The notes beneath the pieces are model-generated. The model did no database searches. It saw only the letters and a list, made by a program, of their open reading frames with translations, and was not told the origin of the DNA. Of a stretch of 64,000 nucleotides of DNA, positions 61,801 through 64,000 are shown in pieces. Position 1 is the stretch's first letter. Each line of letters starts with the position of its first letter. Location of the stretch: assembly GCA_029582155.1 (NCBI GenBank), contig CM055906.1:11217101-11281100 (forward strand), in the 5' to 3' direction. A program made the translations under genes and the position numbers. The DNA comes from Panopea generosa (Eukaryota > Mollusca > Bivalvia > Adapedonta > Hiatellidae).

Positions 61801-63778
61801 ACAGAGGCTATACCTCCCCCTCCTGCCCCCTGTAACACACAATACGCTATCAATGTCCGCAACAACTGCTGGTTCTGCCTCAGCCACTGCTTTCTGTGAC
61901 CCATTCTCTCCATTTTCGCATCCAAATCCATTTTCTCAGCCAGGATGGTCTCGTGAAGTGTTGGTTTGCTAGCGTCTGATCGTGAGAAGCCCCTATGCTG
62001 AAGTGTTAACGGAGAGTCTGCTCGTACCTCATCATCATCAAACGGTCCTGGAAGTAAAAAGATTTATTTATTATAATAAGGTGTAACGTCCAATGTCTTA
62101 ACCGTTCATGTTATCTTGACAGCCAGACCTCAAGAGTTCAACAAAAAGCAGCTAATGGAAGCCTGGCTTTGTAAAAGAACTCTGGATTGGTTATGTGTGA
62201 ACATCTTTGCTATAAGCTGAGAATCAGTATTTTTGGTAATCAGAGAAAGACATCAGACACATGTGTATGCACAAACAAGAGGGCCAAGATGGCCCTATAT
62301 CGCTCACCTAAGTGACCTTGAGTCACCCAACTTAAGTAGATTATATAATACATGTACACTCAAAATTCAAGAAAAAACGAGATGGGCGAGTAGTTAGAAT
62401 TTTGAATTGTTTTGAAGATGTAACAGATGCGCAGAAGAGTTGTGTGATAACAATAGTATCCTTGTGCAGATATCTGGATATCAGATATTGAAAAAAAGTT
62501 TTCACTATATATCCATATAAAGAAAACCAGCCTCCCCTCCTGGCGACTATGTTTTTCGACGAATCACAATGGCTTGAACAAACTTGGTAGAGGTTCACCC
62601 AAGGTAAATGTCAGTGAAATTACATCGAAATCAGGTCAGTAGATTCTGACAAGAAGGCTTTTAAAATTTTTACTATAGCTGCCTATACAGTAAAATAGCA
62701 CCTCACTGTTCACAACGGCTTGAACAAACTTGGTAAAGGGTCACCTAAGGAACATTTCTGCAAAATTGTTTTAAAATTGATTTGGTGGTTTGTGACAAGA
62801 AGATTTTTTTACTATAGCTTATATAGTAAACTAACCCCAACCCCTGGCTGCCATGTTTTTTGACGAATCACTACGTTTTGAACAAACTTGGTAAAAGGGC
62901 CACTAAGAAAAATTTCTGTGAAATTATTTTAAAATCGAGCCAGTAGTTTCTGACAAGAAGATTATTTAAGTTTTTACTAATTAAACTTGCCCAGCCCCCT
63001 GGCGGCCATGTTTTTAAACCAATCAAGATGGCTTGAAAAAACTTGGTAGAGAGTCACCCAAGGATCATTTCCTTTAAGTTATATCGAAATTGGCCCAGTT
63101 GTTTCTGACAAGAAGATTTTTTAAGTTTTTACTATAGCTTATATAATAAACAAACCCCACCCCCTAGCCGCCATGTTTTTTGACGAATCACTACGGTTTG
63201 AACAAACTTGGTGAAAGGTCCTCCAAGGAACATTTCAGTGAAATTATTTTAAAATCGAGCCAGTAGTTTCTGACAAGAAGATTTTTAAAGTTTTTACTTA
63301 TTAAACTTGCCCCACCCCCTGGCGGCCATATTTTTTGACGAATCAAGATAGCTTGAACAAACTTGGTAGAGGGTCACCCAAGGATATTTCTGTAAAGTTA
63401 TATCAAAATTGGCCCAGTGGTTTCAGAGGAGAAGTCGTTGGAAGCTTAAAGTTAACGACGAACGACAGAGCTGACGACGGAAAAACGGACGACAGACAAC
63501 GGACACCAGGCGATCACAAAAGCTCACCTGTGGCTCAGGGAGCTAACAAGTAAAACATGACCACCATCTACCTTAAACCCAACGACCAGGGAATGCATTT
63601 CCCTATCTTCACTTTAAGATAAGCAATATACTTGTTATATATGATTACTAATCTATTCTAAATAAAAAATTTTAAACAATACATAAGCAGAGTTGAAATT
63701 TAAATTCAATACCTGATAACGGAGGTGATATTGAGACAGTGGTTTGCGCCACATGGTCATGAAGCCACTTAGCATAGT
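16678..63778 (-). CDS. DMXL: Rabconnectin-3alpha (DMXL1/2 family), C-terminal third, 19 exons
   Basis: Gene overview; exons are listed singly. DMXL proteins are very large WD40 scaffolds of about 3000 residues. With the WDR7 partner they promote assembly of the V1 and V0 parts of the vacuolar ATPase, like yeast Rav1, and act on endosomes and synaptic vesicles. The 19 exons here encode about 1030 residues. In order they give: a basic helical segment with WLRQNQQLLRTL; a leucine-rich MELLLLLQELQQE region; conserved EKFVPPE, FMTKPFVENSD and YDSDDS segments with an acidic tail; the KRLWFHLIKQDKLRD and EPFKIIHKEQDIITAFAIN blocks; and a C-terminal WD40 propeller of about six repeats ending LFSCGVDGSMK-like. 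Phases agree at all 18 junctions. The 5' two thirds lie beyond the right edge. Exon 17 carries a one-base insertion. I cannot tell DMXL1 from DMXL2; invertebrates usually have one gene. Confidence 0.93.
17531..17658 (-). CDS. DMXL: DMXL exon 18: WD40 repeat
   Basis: Starts with two bases completing a codon, then IFDIRQRQMRHTFQAHESL, IRCLAIDPEEEYFVTGSADG and DVK; donor GTAAGG, ending phase 0. IFDIRQRQ...FQAH is a hallmark of the family. Confidence 0.95.
17758..17910. repeat. SINE-like dispersed repeat, family D
   Basis: GGGTTATGAGTTCAAGCTC (B-box-like), then CTTCCTCCACCAATAAAACT. Shared segments occur at 21467-21625, 44330-44420, 51690-51800 and 57880-57990. Confidence 0.5.
18313..18440. repeat. 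Dispersed repeat, second copy
   Basis: Matches 8935-9105 in GGGTTTACGACATACTAACA, then ACAGGAAGATTCCAGGCTCA. It lies in the intron between exons 17 and 18. Confidence 0.6.
18527..18617 (-). CDS. DMXL: DMXL exon 17: WD40 repeat with a +1 frameshift
   Basis: Acceptor ATTACATTGCAG; the first frame reads (A)FTCHEHGSPALV. One extra T then breaks the frame, and YAPHHQLLISGGRKGEI resumes in the next one, ending at a T|GTATCC donor that joins exon 18 as ...GEICIFDIRQRQ. The family reads FTCH-x-HG...YAP-x-QQLLISGGRKG without interruption. Without the extra base the exon would be 90 nt and every phase would fit; with it, the reading hits TGA a few codons into exon 18. Probably an assembly or read error, but a real null allele is possible. 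Confidence 0.88.
18640..19532. repeat. 22-bp minisatellite, left block
   Basis: About 40 copies of ACATACTAGACAATTATATGTC with shorter and TCGC/ATATC variants. It fills most of the intron upstream of exon 17 and begins about 25 bases from that exon's acceptor. Remnants continue after the inserted element, around 20405-20455. Confidence 0.95.
19533..20404. mobile_element. pogo/Tigger-type element, 872 bp, inside the satellite
   Basis: Ends CACTGCGGTCCCGTTATAAC and, in reverse complement, CACTCGGGTCCCGTTATAAC, flanked by TA (19531-19532, 20405-20406). Further TATAACGCG subterminal repeats occur at both ends. No transposase frame is intact. Relatives are at 53136-53616 and 58280-58735. Removing it restores a satellite unit (ACAAT-TA-TATG). 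Confidence 0.9.
20579..20723 (-). CDS. DMXL: DMXL exon 16: WD40 repeat
   Basis: Acceptor CCATTTCAG, phase 0 start. It reads SLSCHNKTTSDFVFVGSSS, then LIATAGHSSESRNVCLWDTL and CVH; the last base G joins exon 17 to make Ala. CHNKT...SSSLIAT-x-G...RNVCLWDTL is near-invariant in DMXL proteins. Confidence 0.96.
20878..21446. mobile_element. Small element with TTAACGCCCCC-type ends
   Basis: TAATTAACGCCCCCCGGGGC near the left and GGTGGGGGCGTTTATTAAAG near the right are inverted versions of one sequence, with ACCGTATATTCCC outside the left copy. The boundaries are approximate. No coding capacity. Confidence 0.6.
21447..21466. repeat. Short TTAGGG-like tract
   Basis: GGGTTAGGGTTAGG, about two and a half copies of the metazoan telomere unit, directly after the element above. 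Too short to mean much alone. Confidence 0.6.
21467..21625 (+). repeat. SINE-like repeat, family D
   Basis: GAGGTTGCAGGTTCGAGTCCC is a good tRNA B-box sequence; the body has GTTACCAGTTTCTTGC and the end AGGTTTTCCTCCACC, then ATATCTGGATAAACC. The A-box end is missing or diverged. Confidence 0.6.
22266..22343 (-). CDS. DMXL: DMXL exon 15: WD40 repeat end
   Basis: Acceptor TCTATTACAG, 26 codons, phase 0 both ends: CCVSDTEGQICLWQVGHGSN, then FNKPIM; donor GTGAGT. D-x-EG-x-x-x-LWQV is the strand-d tryptophan motif of a WD blade. Confidence 0.94.
22850..23511. mobile_element. 662-bp TTAA-flanked MITE carrying a tandem repeat
   Basis: The left end AGGGACACACAGCAATG and the reverse complement of the right end (AGGGACAAACACAGCAATA) match apart from a small gap. 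Both are flanked by TTAA (22846-22849, 23512-23515), the target site of piggyBac- and Kolobok-type elements. It contains the 50-bp array 23020-23430. Confidence 0.82.
23020..23430. repeat. 50-bp tandem repeat, 8 copies
   Basis: TATGCCCCTTTC recurs exactly every 50 bases from about 23031 to 23381, with GAGTGAGGGTCTATAT and CATTATGGTGTATC in each unit. It is internal to the TTAA element. Confidence 0.95.
23613..23655. repeat. (GACC)n microsatellite
   Basis: About ten GACC units with one CAAC variant. Confidence 0.92.
23771..23901 (-). CDS. DMXL: DMXL exon 14: WD40 repeat
   Basis: Acceptor GATTTCTAG; two bases complete Tyr with exon 13. It then reads LTGNTDGSVRLWEWGHSQPL, AMLRAPGTFPKVTKV and LFNSHGNK; donor GTAAGT, phase 0. 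YLTG-x-x-DGSVR-x-x-EW and FNS-x-GNK are conserved in the family. Confidence 0.96.
24127..26320. repeat. 42-bp minisatellite, about 52 copies
   Basis: Unit core GATGCTAAATGATTAAAGCA, then GCTAACCATATCTCTGTCTACT. Because 42 is a multiple of three, the minus strand stays open for 446 codons as a 14-residue repeat (MVSCFNHLASVDRD). It sits within the intron between DMXL exons 13 and 14. A partial unit duplication lies near 25750. Not taken as protein-coding. Confidence 0.96.
26563..26623 (-). CDS. DMXL: DMXL exon 13: entry to the WD40 propeller
   Basis: Acceptor CTGTTGCAG, 61 nt: VSRRPMAGVRRISSHPMLPH, then one base T; donor GTGAGT. RR-x-x-SHP-x-x-PHYLTG across the junction with exon 14 matches the family. 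Confidence 0.95.
27531..27833 (+). CDS. P2X7 intracellular (ballast) domain-like ORF, N-terminal part
   Basis: A 100-residue ORF. The acidic N-terminus (SEAELNELENERNSE) precedes a cysteine cluster FCSCKNCVRM...NTCCRCNDH (C45, C47, C50, C61, C62, C64), then LEDLECITEIIQ. The order CxC-x2-C, CC and CIT is that of the zinc-binding cytoplasmic domain of P2X7 receptors, which in molluscs and cnidarians also occurs in many orphan or transposon-linked proteins. The later conserved part is absent or decayed; only a YRHIA stretch at 28443-28457 recalls it. It lies on the strand opposite to rabconnectin, inside its intron and inside a TTAA-flanked element, so it is probably element cargo. Zinc binding is inferred from cysteine spacing only. 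Confidence 0.6.
   Translation: MDFSNGEVLVAYNFEPEFSEAELNELENERNSETAQLFTYVKDFCSCKNCVRMLSSDENTCCRCNDHTNGNLEDLECITEIIQRNTEMSYEYFTQKDDNC
28985..29275 (-). repeat. tRNA-derived SINE, family A, copy 3
   Basis: Best-preserved copy. On the minus strand the head reads GCCCGATTAGCTCAGTCAG, then TTAAGTGTCTAACAATC and a B-box GAGTTTGAATCCCC, followed by ACCCGGCAACAGTCTC. The far end reads CCCTCGATGGCAAAAAATGA. Confidence 0.85.
30926..31435. repeat. About 153-bp tandem units with GGGCCATAACTCATTGA
   Basis: Three units, each opening AAAGGGCCATAACTCATTGA and containing AATTCCAGCCAATGGTTGCT. GACCGACGGACGGAT follows, then TATCTGGGGGTATAA. This is the body of a non-autonomous dispersed element; the same GGGCCATAACTC phrase occurs in 34571-35108. 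Confidence 0.75.
31839..32069. mobile_element. 231-bp MITE-like element, CCTAGTTGTTCAAA ends
   Basis: CCTAGTTGTTCAAAACTTGG at the left matches the reverse complement of the right end (CCCAGTTGTTCAAAGCTCTG). Non-coding. It ends about 175 bases from DMXL exon 12. Confidence 0.78.
32245..32328 (-). CDS. DMXL: DMXL exon 12 (short exon)
   Basis: Too short to stand out as an open frame. Acceptor TCGCTTAACAG and donor ACG|GTAAAT bound 84 nt with phase 0 at both ends. Translation GKGFHIHGVSNPFHSYLIVD, then RSRRLVKT. This puts a basic segment directly before VSRRPMAGVRR in exon 13. The stretch is richer in G+C than its surroundings and shows protein character. I cannot align it residue by residue from memory, so it is less certain than its neighbours. 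Confidence 0.75.
32700..32905 (-). repeat. SINE, family C
   Basis: Shares TACTTGAGACAG, ATCATGCCGCAGACAC, CTGACACCGGGCC, CCAGACCTAGAACT and GAAGCTTCTAGTACCA with the bounded copy at 40736-40984. Confidence 0.75.
33835..33960. repeat. Dispersed repeat shared with 60236-60340
   Basis: Both copies contain TTTAATAAATGTCAG, then CATGAT and GCATGC/TGATGC with CTTTTCTT. The flanks carry TTCTGTTTCACCAA or its complement. Probably a degraded small element. Confidence 0.5.
34571..35108 (+). mobile_element. Terminal-hairpin element (GTTGTC stem), copy 1
   Basis: 5' end AAAAGAG with stem GTTGTC/GACAAT (34579-34594, loop AGAA), then AAGCTCACC. The 3' end is GCGAGCTAATA (GAGCTAA at 35102-35108). Inside are two units with GGGCCATAACTCTGCC and GAGTTATGGTTCTTGTC. 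A shorter relative is at 38385-38569. Confidence 0.75.
35562..35754 (-). CDS. DMXL: DMXL exon 11: linker before the WD40 propeller
   Basis: Acceptor TTCAATTTAG; one base completes Asn with exon 10. It reads PGPGNPAENVDFLVVQTPSD, then a Ser/Thr/Gly/Asn-rich low-complexity stretch and LAPGQQALAQTGRGTNV. The donor is chosen as GTG|GTGGGT because only this keeps phase 0 into exon 12. A second candidate four bases away (G|GTAGAA) would break the phase. Probably a disordered linker. Confidence 0.85.
36536..36660 (-). repeat. tRNA-like repeat head
   Basis: On the minus strand GGGGGCAGTAGCGTGGTGGA, later GGTTGTAGGTTAGACCCC, gives A/B-box-like sequences. It is likely a SINE fragment, not a tRNA gene: the arms do not pair well. 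Confidence 0.45.
36793..36917 (-). CDS. DMXL: DMXL exon 10
   Basis: Acceptor GTTTTACAG, 125 nt: ANASCLTLATQKELIELDIH, then HLLNPPVWLDDENEMDIESF; donor GTAATT after two bases. A-N-x-x-C-x-x-LA-x-x-x-E-x-x-ELD continues the AFAIN motif of exon 9 as in vertebrate DMXL. Confidence 0.92.
38385..38569 (+). mobile_element. Terminal-hairpin element (GTTGTC stem), 185 bp
   Basis: ACAAGA, then perfect stem GTTGTC/GACAAC (38391-38406, loop AGAA), then AAGCTCGCC; ends ATGAGCTAAAAA (GAGCTAA at 38563-38569). The shortest complete-looking member, apparently an internally deleted form of 34571-35108. Confidence 0.78.
39195..40400. repeat. Irregular GGTAAGACTTGGTTAGTCTTT array
   Basis: Many 20-30-bp units of TGGTAAGACTTGGTTAGTCT with GTGGTAAG inserts. 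A longer unit with GTTATTTTTTTTGTAAGTGG recurs near 39396, 39515, 39715 and 39941, showing higher-order duplication. Confidence 0.92.
40736..40984 (-). repeat. SINE, family C, with 12-bp target duplication
   Basis: TATCAGCAATGA occurs directly on both sides (40724-40735 and 40985-40996). Minus-strand head CCGGCCGGGTCATACC, then AAAGACTTTAAAAATGGTA; the tail runs out in ACAACAACA. Relatives at 32700-32905, 60970-61255 and 63836-63900. Confidence 0.88.
41028..41087. repeat. 17-bp perfect inverted repeat
   Basis: GAAAACAGTGCAGGAAG at 41028-41044 pairs with 41071-41087 around a 26-base loop. It lies inside the TTAA MITE. Confidence 0.9.
41340..41440 (+). mobile_element. 3' fragment of a terminal-hairpin element
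   Basis: ATCAGAAAAGCTCACCTTGA, ending in GAGCTAA (41434-41440), has AGCTCA/TGAGCT pairing. It lies 23 bases before the 5' end of the next element of the same class. Its own 5' end is not identified. Confidence 0.55.
41464..42369 (+). mobile_element. Terminal-hairpin element (AGGCCC stem)
   Basis: ACAAG, then stem AGGCCC/GGGCCT with loop AAGA (41469-41484), then GACGCTCTAC. Ends CAGTAGAGCTAAC (GAGCTAA at 42363-42369) after GGCCTTTGACCAG. The interior repeats CCATGTGAAGTTT and GGCGACCATCTTGAATTT phrases. No coding. Confidence 0.75.
42655..43635. repeat. 24-bp minisatellite, about 41 copies
   Basis: Unit TCAAGTTAACCCTCCTCCCA plus ATCT. The period is a multiple of three, so the minus strand is open for 342 codons as NLKIGRRV repeats. 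Some units read TTATTTCTCC instead of TTAACCCTCC. It is in a DMXL intron and not taken as coding. Confidence 0.96.
44330..44420 (-). repeat. SINE-like repeat, family D fragment
   Basis: GGCTATATATGGCATCCACTT, later GCAGAACCACCACTGTCCTT, matches 57880-57990. Confidence 0.45.
44571..46184 (+). mobile_element. Terminal-hairpin element (AGGGCCA stem), copy 1
   Basis: ACAAG, then 7-bp stem AGGGCCA/TGGCCCT with a 3-base loop (44576-44592), then ATATCGCTCACCT. The body is about seven diverged units of roughly 155 bp with GGCGGCCATGTTTTTTGACG, AACAAACTTGGTAGAGGGTC and CAGTAGTTTCTGACAAGAAG. The 3' end is a strong hairpin: 46150-46165 pairs with 46169-46182 across TTT, followed by AA so that it closes in GAGCTAA. 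A second copy is at 62275-63546. Confidence 0.85.
47450..48370. repeat. About 37-bp tandem repeat, about 25 copies
   Basis: GACATCATTGCAAGACCTGAC, then ATCAAACAGATGAGA, with single-base length changes between units. Confidence 0.93.
49085..49275 (-). repeat. SINE family A fragment
   Basis: Body of the family (GGTTAACCTGCACAACC, AGTAAGTAACTGATAACTTT, GTAGACGAATGACAAT) without the tRNA-like head. Confidence 0.65.
49420..49434. repeat. Poly-C tract
   Basis: An uninterrupted C run of at least 14 bases. Confidence 0.9.
50215..50670. repeat. About 30-bp tandem repeat
   Basis: GAGTATATACACATGCATTA, then GAACAGGCCCC, alternating with longer units that add ATCTCTACAT. Confidence 0.93.
51544..51642 (-). 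CDS. DMXL: DMXL exon 9
   Basis: Acceptor ATATTTGCAG, 33 codons, phase 0 both ends: DSSLDGVESPKVPEPFK, then IIHKEQDIITAFAINQ; donor GTGAGC. PEPFKIIHKE-x-DIITAFAIN is among the most conserved DMXL segments. Confidence 0.97.
51690..51800. repeat. SINE-like repeat, family D fragment
   Basis: TTCATTCCGAGGTTTTTCTCC, then CAAACAAAACTGGATGTGCC and ATATATAACC. Confidence 0.45.
52030..52168. repeat. About 25-bp tandem repeat
   Basis: About five units of ACATATAATATATGTCTAAT with TGGTTT and TAGTTT variants. Confidence 0.85.
52505..52628 (-). CDS. DMXL: DMXL exon 8
   Basis: Acceptor ATATATTTCAG; one base joins exon 7. It reads ESHATLPIKRLWFHLIKQ, then DKLRDVFVRYVFRKQK and IDPLDRE; donor GTACAG, phase 0. 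KRLW-x-x-LI/VK/RQ...F-x-RY-x-F is the family pattern. Confidence 0.94.
52993..53025 (-). mobile_element. 3' end hairpin fragment of a terminal-hairpin element
   Basis: On the minus strand GGGCTCTGCC pairs with GGCATAGAGCTC across TTC, followed by AGCTAAAAAT, as in the 3' ends at 41434 and 46178. No 5' end found. Confidence 0.5.
53136..53616. mobile_element. pogo/Tigger-type MITE, 481 bp
   Basis: CACTCGGGTCCCGTTATAAC at the left and its inverted form at the right (TTATAATGGGACCCGAGTG), flanked by TA (53134-53135, 53617-53618). The interior is the inverse of 58280-58735 (e.g. GTGCACCTTGGGATATTTAT). Confidence 0.92.
53987..54182 (-). CDS. DMXL: DMXL exon 7
   Basis: Acceptor TTTTGTTGCAG; two bases complete Glu with exon 6. 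It reads LPVCSPLLHAVLRIIEQWEE, VLLGKLELFAAPPDNFIPGL and KYKALMDKSNSPF. The donor AT|GTAAAT is chosen because it keeps the phase into exon 8 and the family's conserved KY-x-ALL...PF end. An earlier AA|GTATAAG donor also keeps phase but would delete that end. Confidence 0.9.
54963..57370. repeat. 32-bp minisatellite, about 75 copies
   Basis: Unit ATGTCAACTTGCACTCTCCC, then TGTATTATATTC, with occasional short units that repeat only GTCAACTTGTACT. The period is not a multiple of three and lacks stops, so all three plus frames stay open for 782-841 codons and read the same peptide cycle. It fills the DMXL intron up to the exon 6 donor at 57370. Not taken as coding. Confidence 0.97.
57371..57501 (-). 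CDS. DMXL: DMXL exon 6
   Basis: Acceptor TGTATTGTAG, one base completing Leu with exon 5. It reads SLANVHQHTDPNSYAWCLLR, YAIVKLVLHNLSTFL and PHIGIELQ; donor GTGAGT after one base. FLP-x-IGIE-x-x-ELPV...SPL across the junction with exon 7 matches DMXL proteins. Confidence 0.95.
57880..57990 (-). repeat. SINE-like repeat, family D fragment
   Basis: TTCTATATGGCATCCAGTTT, then TATTGGTGGTGG and AGTAGAACCATTGTCTTC. Confidence 0.45.
58280..58735. mobile_element. pogo/Tigger-type MITE, 456 bp, inverted relative to 53136-53616
   Basis: Left end CACTTGGGTTGCATTATAAT, right end GGACCCGAGTG, TA flanks at 58278-58279 and 58736-58737. The 112-codon plus-strand frame over it is not a gene. Confidence 0.88.
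58908..58934. repeat. Poly-C then (CA)n
   Basis: C run followed by about seven CA units. Confidence 0.9.
59019..59271 (-). CDS. DMXL: DMXL exon 5
   Basis: Acceptor TATGACACAG, 253 nt: KDDMYNKRVRLNMKIMGQ, TYKEKFVPPELSMITYFMTK, PFVENSDTVFSYDSDDSMSS, then an acidic E/D tract and LRPKLL; donor GTGAGT after two bases. KEKFVPPE-x-SMI-x-x-FMTKPF and the following SYDSD plus acidic tail are diagnostic of rabconnectin-3alpha. The acidic tail is shorter than the vertebrate one. Confidence 0.97.
59875..60123 (-). CDS. DMXL: DMXL exon 4
   Basis: Acceptor TTACTTTCAG; two bases complete Gly with exon 3. It reads VTSLRVLLAREKDEDSPK, LNILLTESLVAVYVSLLINS, LATFDCFMLYRLTAHKFDQ and LWSSLFGGGVKSIV; donor GTAAGT after one base. 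Helical, hydrophobic segments; LW-x-x-LFGGG is conserved in DMXL. Confidence 0.95.
60236..60340. repeat. Dispersed repeat shared with 33835-33960
   Basis: TTTTTTAATAAATGTCAGGG, later AAAGTCATGATCAAATGC. TTCTGTTTCACCAATATTTT just upstream (60177) may belong to it. Confidence 0.5.
60789..60907 (-). CDS. DMXL: DMXL exon 3
   Basis: Acceptor TTTTTTTTTTAG; one base completes Ser with exon 2. It reads NNFFRDASHLMAGVRKTR, TRSGNSATSDDIINTPP and GKWP; donor GTCAGT after one base. The basic stretch, then TPP-x-KWPG, introduces the helical exon 4 as in other DMXL proteins. Confidence 0.93.
60970..61255 (+). repeat. SINE, family C, with tRNA-like head
   Basis: Head TCTATTGGTAGAGCTTTTGC, then GCATTCGATCCCC (A- and B-box-like). 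The body AGTTCTAGAAATGGTTGGCC, then CAGCATGACATTCC and CTCAAGTAGACACC, matches 40736-40984 in the opposite orientation. Confidence 0.75.
61285..61345 (-). repeat. tRNA-like fragment
   Basis: Minus strand CTGGGTAGTCTCGTGATTC, later ATGGGTTTGAGCCCCGC (B-box-like). Probably a SINE head remnant. Confidence 0.4.
61438..62047 (-). CDS. DMXL: DMXL exon 2 (largest in window)
   Basis: Acceptor TTTTACTTCCAG, 610 nt. It reads PFDDDEVRADSPLTLQ, ETILAEKMDLDAKMERMGHR, KQWLRQNQQLLRTLIAYCVL, QGAGGGGIASVQMELLLLLQ and ELQQEKPQQQLLSPLPFPTT. LPLLSASIASSKTV, a helical DPIQHIQCLCQDLLHSVIEF, and VGFEGFYN follow; donor GTAGGT after two bases. QWL-x-x-NQ-x-LLRTL, G-x-GGG-ASV-x-MELLLLL and LLSPLPFPTTLPLLSA are near-invariant in DMXL. 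Some overlapping frames on both strands look open but lack this conservation. Confidence 0.97.
62275..63546 (+). mobile_element. Terminal-hairpin element (AGGGCCA stem), copy 2
   Basis: Same 5' end as 44571 (stem AGGGCCA/TGGCCCT, then ATATCGCTCACCT), same roughly 155-bp internal units, and a 3' end AGCTCACCTGTGGCTCAGGG ending GAGCTAA at 63540-63546. The 3' hairpin has lost part of its stem compared with copy 1. It sits in the intron between DMXL exons 1 and 2. Confidence 0.85.
63713..63778 (-). CDS. DMXL: DMXL exon 1 of those in the window
   Basis: 66 nt: two bases, then YAKWLHDHVAQTTVSISPPL and S; donor GTATTG after one base, joining exon 2 as SGPFDDD. The acceptor is ATAGTAAG; the earlier AAATAG would bring an in-frame TAA. 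The pyrimidine tract is weak. KWL-x-x-H is found before the SDPFD-type segment in the family. Upstream exons are outside the window. Confidence 0.82.
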
Positions 63779-63835
63779 CTTACTATTTAAGAATACAACA
63801 AAATAATAATGACAGTAATATTTGATACATTGTTG

Positions 63836-63900
63836 TTGTTGTTGTATAGTGTTAAGCGTCCCTTTCAACAATTTTCCAGTCATATCTCGAGTGTTTTTTT
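63836..63900 (-). repeat. SINE family C fragment at window edge
   Basis: TTGTTGTATAGTGTTAAGCG, then CAGTCATATCTCGAGTG matches the tail end of 40736-40984. Confidence 0.65.
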
Positions 63901-64000
63901 TCCCCTTTTTTAATTTAAACGTATTTGTTTTACTTTGATTGTGAAACAAGTTCTTATAACTTAGACAAATCACACTCAAAGTCTTCCTGGATAGAACCAG

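Noticed and set aside
61507-61972. Overlapping ORFs on both strands at 61507-61972
   Set aside because: Shadows of DMXL exon 2; only one minus frame matches the family and the splice phases.

Overview
Eukaryotic, AT-rich, intron-rich and repeat-dense DNA. It most likely comes from a lophotrochozoan animal, probably a mollusc. The basis is long introns with GT-AG junctions, a metazoan rabconnectin-3 gene, tRNA-derived SINEs, many small DNA transposons, and a P2X7-ballast-type orphan ORF of a kind common in molluscs and cnidarians. The species assignment is inference; no search was possible.

Layout. (1) 1-4.6 kb: two tandem plus-strand glutaredoxin genes. Only the last exon of the first is in the window (1825-1926). 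The second is complete in two exons (3717-4025, 4502-4615; 140 aa; active site CVYC). (2) 5.3-6.9 kb: a full-length but broken Tc1/mariner-type element with 26-bp terminal inverted repeats and TA target duplication. (3) 6.9-16.7 kb: no gene; SINEs, the tail of a non-LTR retrotransposon, two small inverted-repeat elements and short tandem repeats. (4) 16.7 kb to the right edge: one minus-strand gene, the C-terminal third of DMXL/rabconnectin-3alpha. I reconstruct it as 19 exons whose splice phases agree across every junction (63713-63778 down to 16678-16893). The 5' part lies beyond the window.

The rabconnectin introns are the unusual part. They carry minisatellites with periods of 22, 24, 32, about 37, 42 and 50 bp, plus others. 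Several are open over hundreds of codons but are almost certainly non-coding. The introns also hold TTAA-flanked elements (one with a P2X7-like ORF), three pogo/Tigger-type MITEs with TA target sites, nested SINEs, and a set of elements that begin with ACAAGAG plus a short hairpin and end in a hairpin plus GAGCTAA. The 5' hairpin of that set keeps its pairing while its sequence changes completely between families. I rate this the most interesting structural signal here.

Both kinds of gene are ordinary housekeeping genes: glutaredoxin in thiol redox, rabconnectin-3 in V-ATPase assembly and vesicle traffic. I see no sign that they act together. One exon of rabconnectin (18527-18617) has a one-base insertion against the otherwise conserved frame. 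It is either an assembly error or a disabling allele.
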